From a virus, in IMG/VR virus record IMGVR_UViG_3300025168_000285, positions 1-35,256 of that record: a stretch of DNA of 35,256 bases; one strand, written 5' to 3'. The position numbers were made by a program, and so were the translations under genes. Of the stretch, positions 6,652-13,349 are shown one piece after another. Under the pieces are notes generated by a model. It ran no database searches and was not told the DNA's origin. It saw only the letters and a program-made list of their open reading frames with translations. Within the stretch, counting starts at the first letter, position 1, and each line of letters opens with the position of its first letter.

Positions 6652-6829
6652 TTAATAACTGGTTTTCTTTTTCTTTTGTAAACGTTCCTCGTTGGTTACT
6701 GTTCCAAAACTTGTAACCCTTTAATCTTTGTTTCTCAAACATCTTACACACCTTTCTTCTGTTCTTATAGTCTTCATACGATTCACCCTCTAATCTGTGT
6801 GGTGTAAAATCTAGTTGCGTTTTTTCCAT
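6599..6829 (-). CDS. Hypothetical charged protein (76 aa)
   Basis: A 76-residue, highly charged protein. N-terminal PHRLEGESYEDYKNRRKVCKM resembles the short 'GESYEDYKxRR' segment seen in small phage proteins of unknown function. The C-terminal half is rich in E, K, N and Q and probably helical. It overlaps the upstream gene by 19 nt and the downstream gene by 53 nt, in the small-gene run after the replication genes. No enzymatic motif is visible. Confidence 0.66.
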   Translation of the reverse strand: MEKTQLDFTPHRLEGESYEDYKNRRKVCKMFEKQRLKGYKFWNSNQRGTFTKEKENQLLNEIQRDKENSKETDRGE

Positions 6830-7020
6830 CTTTGTACTTTTTGGTAGTATAATTTTTCCCTATCTTTCTTAAATTTCTTTTGCAATCTTACAACTTTTTT
6901 TTCTAAGTTGGGGTCTATACCATACAAAAAATCTAACATCTCGTTTAACGTTGTTTCCCCATTTCTATAATCATCTAACTTTTGTTTTAAGGGGCATAAA
7001 AAATTTATTGGTTCTAACAT
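6811..7020 (-). CDS. Hypothetical helical protein (69 aa)
   Basis: A 69-residue protein. Residues 10-35 look like a small helical domain (CPLKQKLDDYRNGETTLNEM), and residues 38-69 are a strongly basic helix (EKKVVRLQKKFKKDREKL). The charge pattern suggests nucleic-acid or partner binding. It overlaps the zinc-finger gene by 7 nt at its start and the next gene by 19 nt at its end. No family recognised. Confidence 0.64.
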   Translation of the reverse strand: MLEPINFLCPLKQKLDDYRNGETTLNEMLDFLYGIDPNLEKKVVRLQKKFKKDREKLYYQKVQRWKKRN

Positions 7021-7322
7021 ACCCTTTCATTTTCTTCTTCCCACACACTGCTACAATGGTCGTTACAACGGTAGCACATTTTCTGGTCAGTGTCCATCTT
7101 TGCCTCACAACAACTACTTACACCACTCCATTCGTCTTCACAGTTACAATCGTCGTTCTCACCACACATTACACAATCCTGGTGTTCTTCACAGTAATCG
7201 CTATTCATTTCTATTTCTTTATCACATAACTTACAACTAGGGTTTGTTCCATTCCATTCTGTTGGGTCGTTACCGTTACTGTTATGTGTTGCCGAAACCC
7301 AGTCTTTAAAATTTAATCCCAT
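7014..7322 (-). CDS. Cysteine-rich zinc-binding protein (102 aa)
   Basis: A 102-residue acidic protein with at least five cysteine pairs: CKLC (about 30-33), C..H in DYCEEHQDC, CVMC, CNC, CC (SSCCEAK), CYRC and a final C. At least two zinc knuckles or ribbons can be built from these. It has very few basic residues, so RNA or protein binding is more likely than DNA binding. It overlaps the GGCT-like gene by 17 nt. Function unknown; inhibition of a host factor is one possibility. Confidence 0.7.
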   Translation of the reverse strand: MGLNFKDWVSATHNSNGNDPTEWNGTNPSCKLCDKEIEMNSDYCEEHQDCVMCGENDDCNCEDEWSGVSSCCEAKMDTDQKMCYRCNDHCSSVWEEENERVC

Positions 7323-7689
7323 AATTATTTTCTTTGTATTCTCCTTTTGTTAATATAAAATTTTCTCTCATTGGGTGTTTGTAAAAGTAACACCACGCTC
7401 TAACCTTTTGTTTATCTTCTAACGTTACACTTATCATTTGTCTTTCGTACAAATCGGGGTGTCCCTCTAACATATCTAAATGTAACATTGTTTTGTAACT
7501 AACTTTGTAAACTTCTCCTTTTACTTGGTGTGTTGCTTTTTGTGTTAGGTAGGGTAAACCGTGTTCGTACAAAGTAAATAAATTGTTTGTTGTTGCTCTA
7601 CCAATAATTTGGCTATTTGCTAGAAACCCACTGTTAGAATATCCAAACTTTAAAGTTCCATAAACAAATACATATTCTTTATTCTCCAT
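7306..7689 (-). CDS. Gamma-glutamylcyclotransferase-like (AIG2/GGCT) protein
   Basis: A 127-residue protein of the GGCT fold: the substrate loop VYGTLKFG (9-16) at the N-terminus, a central catalytic glutamate in MLEGHPDLYER (E75), and a C-terminal W-C-Y-F-Y strand. These enzymes release 5-oxoproline from gamma-glutamyl amines or trim gamma-glutamyl adducts. Phage and bacterial genomes often combine them with amidoligases and class II glutamine amidotransferases, both present here at 13350 and 12041. The three may form one peptide- or metabolite-modifying pathway, or GGCT may act alone. Confidence 0.85.
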   Translation of the reverse strand: MENKEYVFVYGTLKFGYSNSGFLANSQIIGRATTNNLFTLYEHGLPYLTQKATHQVKGEVYKVSYKTMLHLDMLEGHPDLYERQMISVTLEDKQKVRAWCYFYKHPMRENFILTKGEYKENNYGIKF

Positions 7690-7937
7690 TATAAGTTTTT
7701 TAATTGTTTGTAATAATTTAATTTTTCATAAGCATTTTTACACCCGTGTTGTTTGTTGGTGTTAAATCTAGCAAAGTCTACAAAGTGTTTGTCTAAGTTT
7801 TGTAACTGGTCTGTTTTAACATCTAGGTCTGTTTCTAATGCGTTGTTTTCTTTATACATTATTCTAAACATTATTCCCGCACCTACAAACATTCCAAACA
7901 TTATTGTTACTGCTATTGTACTAATTGTTATTTCCAT
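7689..7937 (-). CDS. Membrane-anchored coiled-coil protein (82 aa)
   Basis: An 82-residue protein with one N-terminal transmembrane helix (residues about 5-27, TISTIAVTIMFGMFVGAGIMF) and a heptad-like segment (NNALETDLDVKTDQLQNLDKH) that should form a coiled coil. The shape recalls Rz/i-spanin or superinfection-exclusion proteins, but there is no lipoprotein partner and it lies far from the lysis genes. It overlaps the flanking genes by 1 and 17 nt. Function unknown. Confidence 0.66.
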   Translation of the reverse strand: MEITISTIAVTIMFGMFVGAGIMFRIMYKENNALETDLDVKTDQLQNLDKHFVDFARFNTNKQHGCKNAYEKLNYYKQLKNL

Positions 7938-8331
7938 TTTTTAATTGTTTTTGTAATTTATTAATTGTTGTTGTTAGTTTTTTAACTCCCGTTCCTTTTC
8001 TACTTCGGTATGCTAATCTCTTGTCTTTGTTTTCTTCTTTACCCTCATTGTTCCATATTACTTGTCTCCAACTTTTTATCCAACCGTAATATGTTTTAAC
8101 AGTTATATGAAATTTATCTGTGTTTCTAATTCCATTTCTAAACGCTTTTCTTATATCCTCAAAAGTTAAATTTGGAAAATCTTCTCTTAAATCATTTGCT
8201 AAAATTATAGAAATAGATACCACATCTTCTTCCTTTGGTCTTTGTCCTAATTCCATAAAAGTTTGTGCCATTAAATCACAGCATTTTTCTCTTAATGTTC
8301 TTAATTCTATGTCTTGTATTTTATCATTCAT
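7921..8331 (-). CDS. Putative replication accessory protein
   Basis: A 136-residue protein directly downstream of the HTH replication initiator and separated from it by a 93-nt repeat element. The core (VVSISIILANDLREDFPNLTFEDIRKAFRNG) is an all-helical domain that I have seen as a pattern in replication regions of Bacteroidota phages. The C-terminus is basic (RKGTGVKKLTTTINKLQKQL). The position matches that of helicase loaders or replisome organisers, but no AAA+ or loader motif is visible. The function remains a guess. Confidence 0.6.
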   Translation of the reverse strand: MNDKIQDIELRTLREKCCDLMAQTFMELGQRPKEEDVVSISIILANDLREDFPNLTFEDIRKAFRNGIRNTDKFHITVKTYYGWIKSWRQVIWNNEGKEENKDKRLAYRSRKGTGVKKLTTTINKLQKQLKNGNNN

Positions 8332-8423
8332 TTTAACCTAGTGTTTTAATTAACTATTTATTTATGCCCCAATACACCTTAACCCAGTGTAAGACCGTGT
8401 ACGACACTCTAAATGTCGTTTAC
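8331..8423 (-). promoter_or_regulatory. 93-nt repeated intergenic element, copy A
   Basis: The first of three ungapped 93-nt repeats. It begins 7 nt after the stop of the initiator gene and ends at the A of the next ATG. The first 50 nt match copy C at 39 of 50 positions. It contains the potential hairpin ACGACA / TGTCGT with loop TTTAGAG, then the shared block ACGGTCTT and TTAAGGTGT, a 28-nt A-rich spacer, and the end box ACTAGGTTAAAA. No T-run follows the hairpin, so it is not a standard terminator. A promoter/operator or a structured 5' leader is possible. Confidence 0.75.
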
Positions 8424-8430
8424 GTGTCGT

Positions 8431-9111
8431 TTATGTTTCTAAGTTGTCTAACATATTTCTTGCGTTTTTCCACACGTTTATATTGGTTTCAGTTCTACTT
8501 TTATATTGGTTTTCTATTCTGCCTTTTGCCTTTAAATAATTATGTTTTCCCTCTGTTGTTTTTTTGTTCCACATCTCATTATTCTTAACCCAACGTTTCA
8601 ATCTTAAATCAACATCAAACGTTTTACAAAGTTCAAATCTCATTTTATTTTTGCTTGGGTTTTTTTCACACCAGTAATCACAAAATTCTTTTTTTAATTC
8701 TAAATCATATTCTAATAAAGACACACTATTTAAAAACTTTTGTTCCCTTATAGTTATGTTATTAATACTTGTATTATTAACTCTTGTTATATTATCTTCA
8801 CCATTATTCGTGAGAGGGGTAACCCCATTTTCTGTAATACCTATCTTTCTTTTAATAATTTGTTTGTGTTGGTTACGTTCTAACTCAACTGTAATAAAAC
8901 CCATTTTTTCTAACTGGCTTACCCAACTGCTAACGGTGTTCTTAGTAACACCATACAATTCACTAAAATATCTATTGGTAGCAAAACAGTAACCAGTCTT
9001 ATTCTGTAAACACGTTATCTCACCATACAAAAGTTTGGCACTCGGTTTTAAATTAGAGTACCGTACTTTTGCTGGTATTACTGCCCAATAACTAGGAGTG
9101 TCCATTTTCAT
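8431..9111 (-). CDS. Replication initiator-like winged-helix protein
   Basis: A 226-residue protein. Residues about 5-95 form a winged helix-turn-helix typical of phage replication proteins: YWAVIPAKVRYSNLKPSAKL, then GYCFATNRYFSELYGVTKNT and VSSWVSQLEKMGFITVEL. A linker rich in N and T follows, and the C-terminal part (140-226) is helical and basic with WCEKNPSKNKMRFEL and WVKNNEMWNKK, like the O/DnaT-type partner region. It probably binds the phage origin and recruits host helicase. It overlaps the upstream HTH gene by 20 nt. Confidence 0.8.
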   Translation of the reverse strand: MKMDTPSYWAVIPAKVRYSNLKPSAKLLYGEITCLQNKTGYCFATNRYFSELYGVTKNTVSSWVSQLEKMGFITVELERNQHKQIIKRKIGITENGVTPLTNNGEDNITRVNNTSINNITIREQKFLNSVSLLEYDLELKKEFCDYWCEKNPSKNKMRFELCKTFDVDLRLKRWVKNNEMWNKKTTEGKHNYLKAKGRIENQYKSRTETNINVWKNARNMLDNLET

Positions 9112-9397
9112 TTCCTTTGTGGTCTAACCCCTCCTCTATACGTGTTATTTCATCTTGTGTACTTGTCAACATATACTTTACAAAATTACACGTGTTGCCA
9201 AAACGGTTTTTTCCTTTTACATCTAAGTTGTAAATGTTGTAACCTTTTTTGCGTAAGTTAAAAATTATAGCACCCAGTCGTTGTGAACCACATAATTCGT
9301 ATGCTTGTTCCTGGTCTATTTGTCTACCTTTTTTTAAGTGTGTTAACACAACTTCTTGTTGTGTATTACATTCCACACCCTCATACATTATACTCAT
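9092..9397 (-). CDS. Winged-helix DNA-binding protein (HTH_39-like)
   Basis: A 101-residue protein whose first 65 residues match the pattern of small winged-helix domains in phages: QQEVVLTHLKKGRQIDQEQA, then ELCGSQRLGAIIFNLRKKGY followed by a wing (NIYNLDVKGKNRFGNT). The C-terminus is acidic. It lies between the DnaA-like and initiator genes with short overlaps on both sides (4 and 20 nt), so it is probably a replication or transcription regulator made with them. Confidence 0.78.
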   Translation of the reverse strand: MSIMYEGVECNTQQEVVLTHLKKGRQIDQEQAYELCGSQRLGAIIFNLRKKGYNIYNLDVKGKNRFGNTCNFVKYMLTSTQDEITRIEEGLDHKGNENGHS

Positions 9398-9792
9398 ATT
9401 AATTTTTTTAATTTAGTTATTTGTTTTTTAATTATTTGTCGTTGTATATTAAGTTGCTGTATTTCTTTTTCCACACTAAGACAATTATCATTAACCACCA
9501 TTTCTTTAAATTGTAGGTATTTAATTTCTGTTTCTTTTTCTGTGTCTAAATACCATTCTAACTTTCTACAATGGTGTATTGCTGTAGCGTGGTTGCTTAA
9601 TGCTGGTATGTAACGAGGAATGTCAGTGTACTTAATTCCTAACTCGTTGTACAAAAAATAAGTTAAAAACCGTCTTGCCTCTACTACATTTTTTGCTCTT
9701 GTATAATTTGTTTCAAAAACATTAATGTTACATTCAAATACATCTGCTAAAATACACTTTGCTCTTAATACTGTTTGTTCCATTGGTTTCAT
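9394..9792 (-). CDS. DnaA domain IV-like origin-binding protein
   Basis: A 132-residue protein. Residues about 35-80 follow domain IV of DnaA: ARRFLTYFLYNELGIKYTDI (39-58), then SNHATAIHHCRKLE (66-79), the counterpart of the DnaA signature DHTTVxHAxxKI that reads DnaA boxes. There is no AAA+ ATPase domain. The C-terminal third is a coiled coil rich in Q, I and K. It probably marks the phage origin or competes with host DnaA. It sits 1 nt from the SSB-like gene and overlaps the winged-helix gene by 4 nt. Confidence 0.8.
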   Translation of the reverse strand: MKPMEQTVLRAKCILADVFECNINVFETNYTRAKNVVEARRFLTYFLYNELGIKYTDIPRYIPALSNHATAIHHCRKLEWYLDTEKETEIKYLQFKEMVVNDNCLSVEKEIQQLNIQRQIIKKQITKLKKLI

Positions 9793-9793
9793 A

Positions 9794-10399
9794 TTAAAAT
9801 GGTAGATTGTCCTTATCAGTGTCTGTGTGTTTTAACTCGTTCATTTTGTATGTCCAATCTTCTGTTCCCATAATCATATCTTTAATAAATTGTGGTTGTT
9901 GTTCTACCCAATCTTTATTAAAATTTTCTTTGTAGTCAAATATAAAATTAGGGTTAAATTGTTCTGGGCAATCTGTTCCTTTTGCTAACTTACCCAGTCC
10001 AACCAGTTTAGCATAATCGTTACCGTTCTTTGCTGTGTTTTGTATAACGTTAACCATACACGGTTGTCCTAATAAAGTTTCTAAATTAAAACCCCTTAAT
10101 TCTGTTGGGTTAAAACTTGCACCCCTCCAACTTTCTAGGTCTTTTCTTAAATTACTTTTTTCGTGTAAACTAACAGTGTATTCCTTAGAAATTACCATTG
10201 GTTTTTCTACACCGTCAAACGTTCGTGTTTCGTGTGGTAATTCAAACGTCAAACGTACTTTGTCTGTAAACTTGGTTTCCCCTAAGTAAACCCACTCTAC
10301 CGTTCCAACGTGTACCATTTGATAACAACGTGCTACGTGTGTTCCACTTGGAACTAACTCGGTAACTTTTCCGCTACCCTCTTTTAATATAATGCTCAT
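9794..10399 (-). CDS. SSB-like phage replication protein
   Basis: A 201-residue protein with a beta-rich N-terminal half (HVARCYQMVHVGTVEWVYLG onwards) that could form an OB fold, and a C-terminal acidic tail ending TDTDKDNLPF. That tail imitates the DDDIPF-type tip with which bacterial SSB recruits replication and repair proteins. It is the upstream neighbour of the DnaA-like gene. I infer that it binds single-stranded DNA; it is not a recognisable canonical SSB, and a recombination mediator is an alternative. Confidence 0.68.
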   Translation of the reverse strand: MSIILKEGSGKVTELVPSGTHVARCYQMVHVGTVEWVYLGETKFTDKVRLTFELPHETRTFDGVEKPMVISKEYTVSLHEKSNLRKDLESWRGASFNPTELRGFNLETLLGQPCMVNVIQNTAKNGNDYAKLVGLGKLAKGTDCPEQFNPNFIFDYKENFNKDWVEQQPQFIKDMIMGTEDWTYKMNELKHTDTDKDNLPF

Positions 10400-10448
10400 A
10401 ATAAAAATTTTTGTTGGCTACTCTATTCGGTTTTCGCCTTTCCCCGTT

Positions 10449-10646
10449 TTATTTTCTTTGGTTACTTATTTCTAACAATACTTCCATAATGTAGTCTTCA
10501 TCAATTCCAACCAGTTTTAACCGTGCTGGTATTACAACCGTACTATTACACACATCACAACACAACCCGTTATGTTTTATTGGGCTTGGGTTGTTACCGT
10601 ATTCGGTTTTTTTTCTGTTACAAATTACACACTTAAATACATTCAT
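10449..10646 (-). CDS. Small zinc-finger protein (65 aa)
   Basis: A 65-residue protein with two cysteine pairs, CVIC (6-9) and CCDVC (29-33), flanking YGNNPSPIKHNGL, then STVVIPARLKL. The 'YGNNPxPL...G.CCD.CN...VIPARL' layout is common in short phage proteins of unknown function and forms a zinc finger. It lies at the start of the replication region and is followed by a 49-nt spacer before the SSB-like gene. Confidence 0.8.
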   Translation of the reverse strand: MNVFKCVICNRKKTEYGNNPSPIKHNGLCCDVCNSTVVIPARLKLVGIDEDYIMEVLLEISNQRK

Positions 10647-10677
10647 AAATTTACGGTTTTTTTAAATTTTAAACAAA

Positions 10678-11085
10678 TTAACTAAAAAGAATTTCACTTC
10701 CGTCACCACGTTTTCTTCCTTGTAATATATCTTGTTCCTCACCGTCAATTACTTTTACACGGGTTTCCTTTGTATAAACCACACGTGTTTCTTTTTCAAA
10801 CTCGTTACCGTCCACACCAAAAATTGCTAACGGTATTACATCACAATAATCTATTATTGTTTGTGGGTTGTCGTAATCTATTTCATATCCTTGTAAACTT
10901 TTTTCTGCCCAAAAAAATAAGTTTTCTGCTAACACATACAGTGCCTTTTCTTTTTTAAACATATCCATTTGGTCGTTTACTGTTAATGGTTTTCTGTAAA
11001 AACCACGTGTAAAATCCTTTTCTAAAAATTGTTCTACTTCTTGCTTACAATCGTTTAATAATTCTTCTAGTGTTTTATCTTTCAT
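10678..11085 (-). CDS. Hypothetical protein (135 aa)
   Basis: A 135-residue, mostly helical, acidic protein (ELLNDCKQEVEQFLEKDFTR; later DMFKKEKALYVLAENLFFWA) with a beta-rich C-terminal part (TRVVYTKETRVKVIDGEEQD). I do not recognise the family. It is the first gene downstream of the structured spacer at 11101-11213, and its ATG follows an AT-rich leader (AAAATAATAAATT). A replication or nucleotide-pool role is possible from its position only. Confidence 0.7.
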   Translation of the reverse strand: MKDKTLEELLNDCKQEVEQFLEKDFTRGFYRKPLTVNDQMDMFKKEKALYVLAENLFFWAEKSLQGYEIDYDNPQTIIDYCDVIPLAIFGVDGNEFEKETRVVYTKETRVKVIDGEEQDILQGRKRGDGSEILFS

Positions 11086-11100
11086 AATTTATTATTTTAT

Positions 11101-11213
11101 GTGTGTTGTGTTGGGGTGCTAATTACGATACTTAAATCGTTGTGCGCCTTACGGTGTGGGTTACTTTGGGGTTTCCATTCTTCACCCAGTACACACACCC
11201 CAACCAATCACAC
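11101..11213 (-). other. Structured intergenic RNA candidate
   Basis: A 133-nt spacer (11086-11218) with no ORF holds a long imperfect inverted repeat: 11101-11118 pairs with 11196-11213 at 15 of 18 positions, including the 9-bp core TTGGGGTG(T/G). It encloses about 77 nt that include a small hairpin CGAT-TTAAGT-ATCG (11126-11139) and further GGGT/ACCC pairings. No T-run follows, so it is not a simple terminator. It could be a 5' leader structure or a small RNA. Confidence 0.5.
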
Positions 11214-11218
11214 AATTC

Positions 11219-11467
11219 TTACTTAGTTAAGTCCATTATCATTTTTGTAATGGTGTCCTCGTGGTTTTGTAACCGTGTTAAACCAGTCATTGTTTCCCTT
11301 AATTGTGTAATACATAAATCTAAGGTGTCTGCTGTTAACCCCGTTATCTGTGCCTCGGTGTCTTGTCCACCGTTAATTAACCCAACTTCTCTAACTCTTA
11401 GTTCTGCTAACTTTGTTTCCCACTCGGTTGCTAATGTGTTTAATAAACTTGCTGTTTTTTCGTCCAT
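11219..11467 (-). CDS. Helical hypothetical protein (82 aa)
   Basis: An 82-residue protein predicted to be almost entirely helical (TASLLNTLATEWETKLAELR and TLDLCITQLRETMTGLTRLQ), with heptad-like leucines that suggest a helical hairpin or dimer. It has no positive patch or enzymatic motif. It ends 6 nt before the structured spacer and follows the 88-residue gene by 4 nt. Function unknown. Confidence 0.66.
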   Translation of the reverse strand: MDEKTASLLNTLATEWETKLAELRVREVGLINGGQDTEAQITGLTADTLDLCITQLRETMTGLTRLQNHEDTITKMIMDLTK

Positions 11468-11471
11468 AATT

Positions 11472-11738
11472 CTATTTCGTTTTTTTAGTTAATAATAAAT
11501 TTTTTGCGTCTGTAAATGTTTTACAATTTCTATCGTACTCTTCCATTTTTCTTTTTGCTGTGCTATACAATTCAACGTGTGGTTTACCTTTAAGTAAATA
11601 ATTCTTTAACCTTTCGTTTGCTAACTGTATTGCCTCACCCTTATTTTTTGCTCTAACTATAAAGTCGTCACAGTCCCAATCTCCATAACTTGGAATCCAA
11701 CCGTAATAGTTAACTATGTATTTCCTCTTATTTGCCAT
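11472..11738 (-). CDS. Hypothetical protein (88 aa)
   Basis: I start this gene at ATG 11738 (MANKRKYIVNYYGWIPSYGD), which leaves an 11-nt overlap with the upstream gene and has the leader TTTAAAA-like sequence used elsewhere. A longer frame from ATG 11792 would add 18 basic residues and overlap by 65 nt. The protein has a beta-type N-terminus (YIVNYYGWIPSYGDWDCDDF) and a helical C-terminus (KGEAIQLANERLKNYLL), like small phage proteins that modify or monitor host functions. No family recognised. Confidence 0.66.
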   Translation of the reverse strand: MANKRKYIVNYYGWIPSYGDWDCDDFIVRAKNKGEAIQLANERLKNYLLKGKPHVELYSTAKRKMEEYDRNCKTFTDAKNLLLTKKTK

Positions 11739-12024
11739 TTTTAGTCGTTTTAAGGGTCTTTTGTGTCGTTTGTAATATCTTAACATACCCATAAGTTATT
11801 AAATCGTTTACAAACGTTCTATCTGTCTTTACGTTTATATCTATGTTATCCACGTTCTTAAACCACACGTAACTCCTTTCACGGTGTTCCTTGTTTGTGG
11901 TTGGTTGGTCGTAGGCATATTTTCTTAATTGTGTTACTAAATCTGTCGGGTTGGTTGCCTTAACCTTTACACCCTCCATTTTGTAAATGGTTTCCCATTT
12001 TGTAGTCATACTATAATTTGTCAT
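11728..12024 (-). CDS. Hypothetical protein (98 aa)
   Basis: I start this gene at ATG 12024 (MTNYSMTTKWETIYKMEGVK), 16 nt after the amidotransferase stop and preceded by TTTAAACAAC, a leader used across this genome. The longer frame begins at a TTG and overlaps the upstream gene. The middle is KATNPTDLVTQLRKYAYDQP and SYVWFKNVDNIDINVKTDRT, which looks like a small alpha/beta domain. It lies in the same transcript as the amidoligase and amidotransferase. Function unknown. Confidence 0.66.
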   Translation of the reverse strand: MTNYSMTTKWETIYKMEGVKVKATNPTDLVTQLRKYAYDQPTTNKEHRERSYVWFKNVDNIDINVKTDRTFVNDLITYGYVKILQTTQKTLKTTKNGK

Positions 12025-12040
12025 TGTCTTGTTGTTTAAA

Positions 12041-12964
12041 TTAGTTAATATCATTTCCAAATAACTTTAATTGGTGTTTATTAAACTCCTCGTCTGTCAT
12101 TTCCATTAAACGTTTTGTTTCCTTAACTTCTGTTAACTCATAGTCTGTAATGTCTATTTCGTTAATGTCGTCCCAACCACACGTTTCTATGTTGTTGTCA
12201 AAGTCGTCTGTTATACCACTGTAAACTCCTTTGCTACTCATTGGTAACGTTCTACTGTAATTTCCGTATTTGTTTTTCTGTGGTGTACTGTATTCCCACC
12301 AGTTACGGTTGTCTGTATTGTAACTTGCTATCGGGTCGTGTTCTATGTCTACTTTTTCAATAACAGTGTTACCACTCCACACGTATAATCTACCCTCTTT
12401 AAGTTGGTAAATGTTGTTTAATTTACAGTTAACCAATACATCTTTTAAACTACTAAAATAAACATCACCGTTTTTATCTCTACCACACCATAACGGGTTC
12501 GTTTTTCTGTAAGTGTAGTAATACTCACCTATTGTAAACAACGTTGCTAGTGCCCCACTAAATTTCCCCAGTGTTTTAAAATCGTGTTTTGTTTTGTCTA
12601 ATACTTTAAAAATCATTTGGCTGTCTACTTCTGTTTCACCACAACTAAATTCTTCTCCTACATCTAAGTAATTATACACAACCCCGTTGTGTGCCCCAAC
12701 TACATCACCGTATTTAAACGGGTGTTGGTTGGGTAACGTTCTTGCCCCGTGTGTACTAAAACGGGTGTGTCCAATAAACTGGTTAGTTTTTAACTGTCTT
12801 ACTCTTTGGTGTAGTCCTAAACTTTTTCCTAACACCTTTTCAAATTTATCACCATCATAATATCCCGTACTGTGTCCACCACGTTTATCGTTTGCTATCA
12901 ACAACTGGTTTATTATCGTTGGGTTTGCTTGTCGGTTTCCCGTAAATCCTATTAATCCACACAT
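12041..12964 (-). CDS. Class II glutamine amidotransferase (Ntn hydrolase)
   Basis: A 307-residue protein with the class II glutaminase hallmarks: catalytic Cys2 (MCGLIGF), HTRFSTHG (66-73) and AHNGVVYNY (91-99). These are seen in the N-terminal domains of GlmS, PurF and asparagine synthase, but the synthase or isomerase domain is absent. Residues 110-200 complete the Ntn fold (TEVDSQMIF; ALATLFT). The C-terminal 90 residues are acidic and unlike known relatives. It should release ammonia from glutamine for a partner ligase; the amidoligase two genes upstream is the obvious candidate. Confidence 0.9.
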   Translation of the reverse strand: MCGLIGFTGNRQANPTIINQLLIANDKRGGHSTGYYDGDKFEKVLGKSLGLHQRVRQLKTNQFIGHTRFSTHGARTLPNQHPFKYGDVVGAHNGVVYNYLDVGEEFSCGETEVDSQMIFKVLDKTKHDFKTLGKFSGALATLFTIGEYYYTYRKTNPLWCGRDKNGDVYFSSLKDVLVNCKLNNIYQLKEGRLYVWSGNTVIEKVDIEHDPIASYNTDNRNWWEYSTPQKNKYGNYSRTLPMSSKGVYSGITDDFDNNIETCGWDDINEIDITDYELTEVKETKRLMEMTDEEFNKHQLKLFGNDIN

Positions 12965-12990
12965 ATCTTTTTATTTTTTTAAGTTATTAA

Positions 12991-13254
12991 TTATTTTGTT
13001 ATCTTGTTTATCCAACCTTTATATTTGCTGTTCTTTTGTAGTTTTTCTAGTACCTTTAAACCTTTCGTAAACTCTTGTAATTCTTGGTCTTTTTTCTCTC
13101 TACGTTTAGTCATTAATTCTAAGTCTGCTTGTTGTTCTAGTTCTTGTTCTTGTTTAATGCTGTACGTTGCTCTAACACGGTTTGTAATGTTTGTGTCTAG
13201 TTGTCTTAAACGTGCTATTTCTTCTTGGTACTCTTTAAATCGTTTGTTGTCCAT
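12991..13254 (-). CDS. Coiled-coil protein (87 aa)
   Basis: An 87-residue, strongly charged helical protein (KRFKEYQEEIARLRQLDTNI; EQELEQQADLELMTKRREKK), likely a long coiled coil. It lies between the amidoligase and amidotransferase genes, so it may hold the two enzymes together. That idea comes from position alone. ATG 13254 follows an A-rich leader. The C-terminus is basic (KNSKYKGWINKITK). Confidence 0.62.
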   Translation of the reverse strand: MDNKRFKEYQEEIARLRQLDTNITNRVRATYSIKQEQELEQQADLELMTKRREKKDQELQEFTKGLKVLEKLQKNSKYKGWINKITK

Positions 13255-13303
13255 TTTTTTAAGTTTTAAATTATTGTAAACATTGTGTCTACTACCACCT
13301 CAA

Positions 13304-13328
13304 CCCCGTGCCTATTAAGGTCACGGGG
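13304..13328 (-). other. GC-rich hairpin between amidoligase and next gene
   Basis: A 7-bp perfect stem CCCCGTG / CACGGGG with the inner pairing CCT-TAAT-AGG lies 22 nt after the amidoligase stop and about 50 nt before the next ATG. It is unusually GC-rich for this genome. No T-run follows on the minus strand, so it is more likely an mRNA-stabilising or processing structure, or an attenuator, than a terminator. Confidence 0.5.
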
Positions 13329-13349
13329 TGTCTTAGGTGTACACACGGC

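Noticed and set aside
8374-8423. 93-nt element as a rho-independent terminator
   Set aside because: Its hairpin is short and is not followed by a T-run in any of the three copies; the true terminators here all have clear T-runs.
11472-11792. Longer start for the 88-residue gene (ATG 11792)
   Set aside because: It would overlap the upstream gene by 65 nt and add only a basic extension; ATG 11738 has a good leader and a small overlap.
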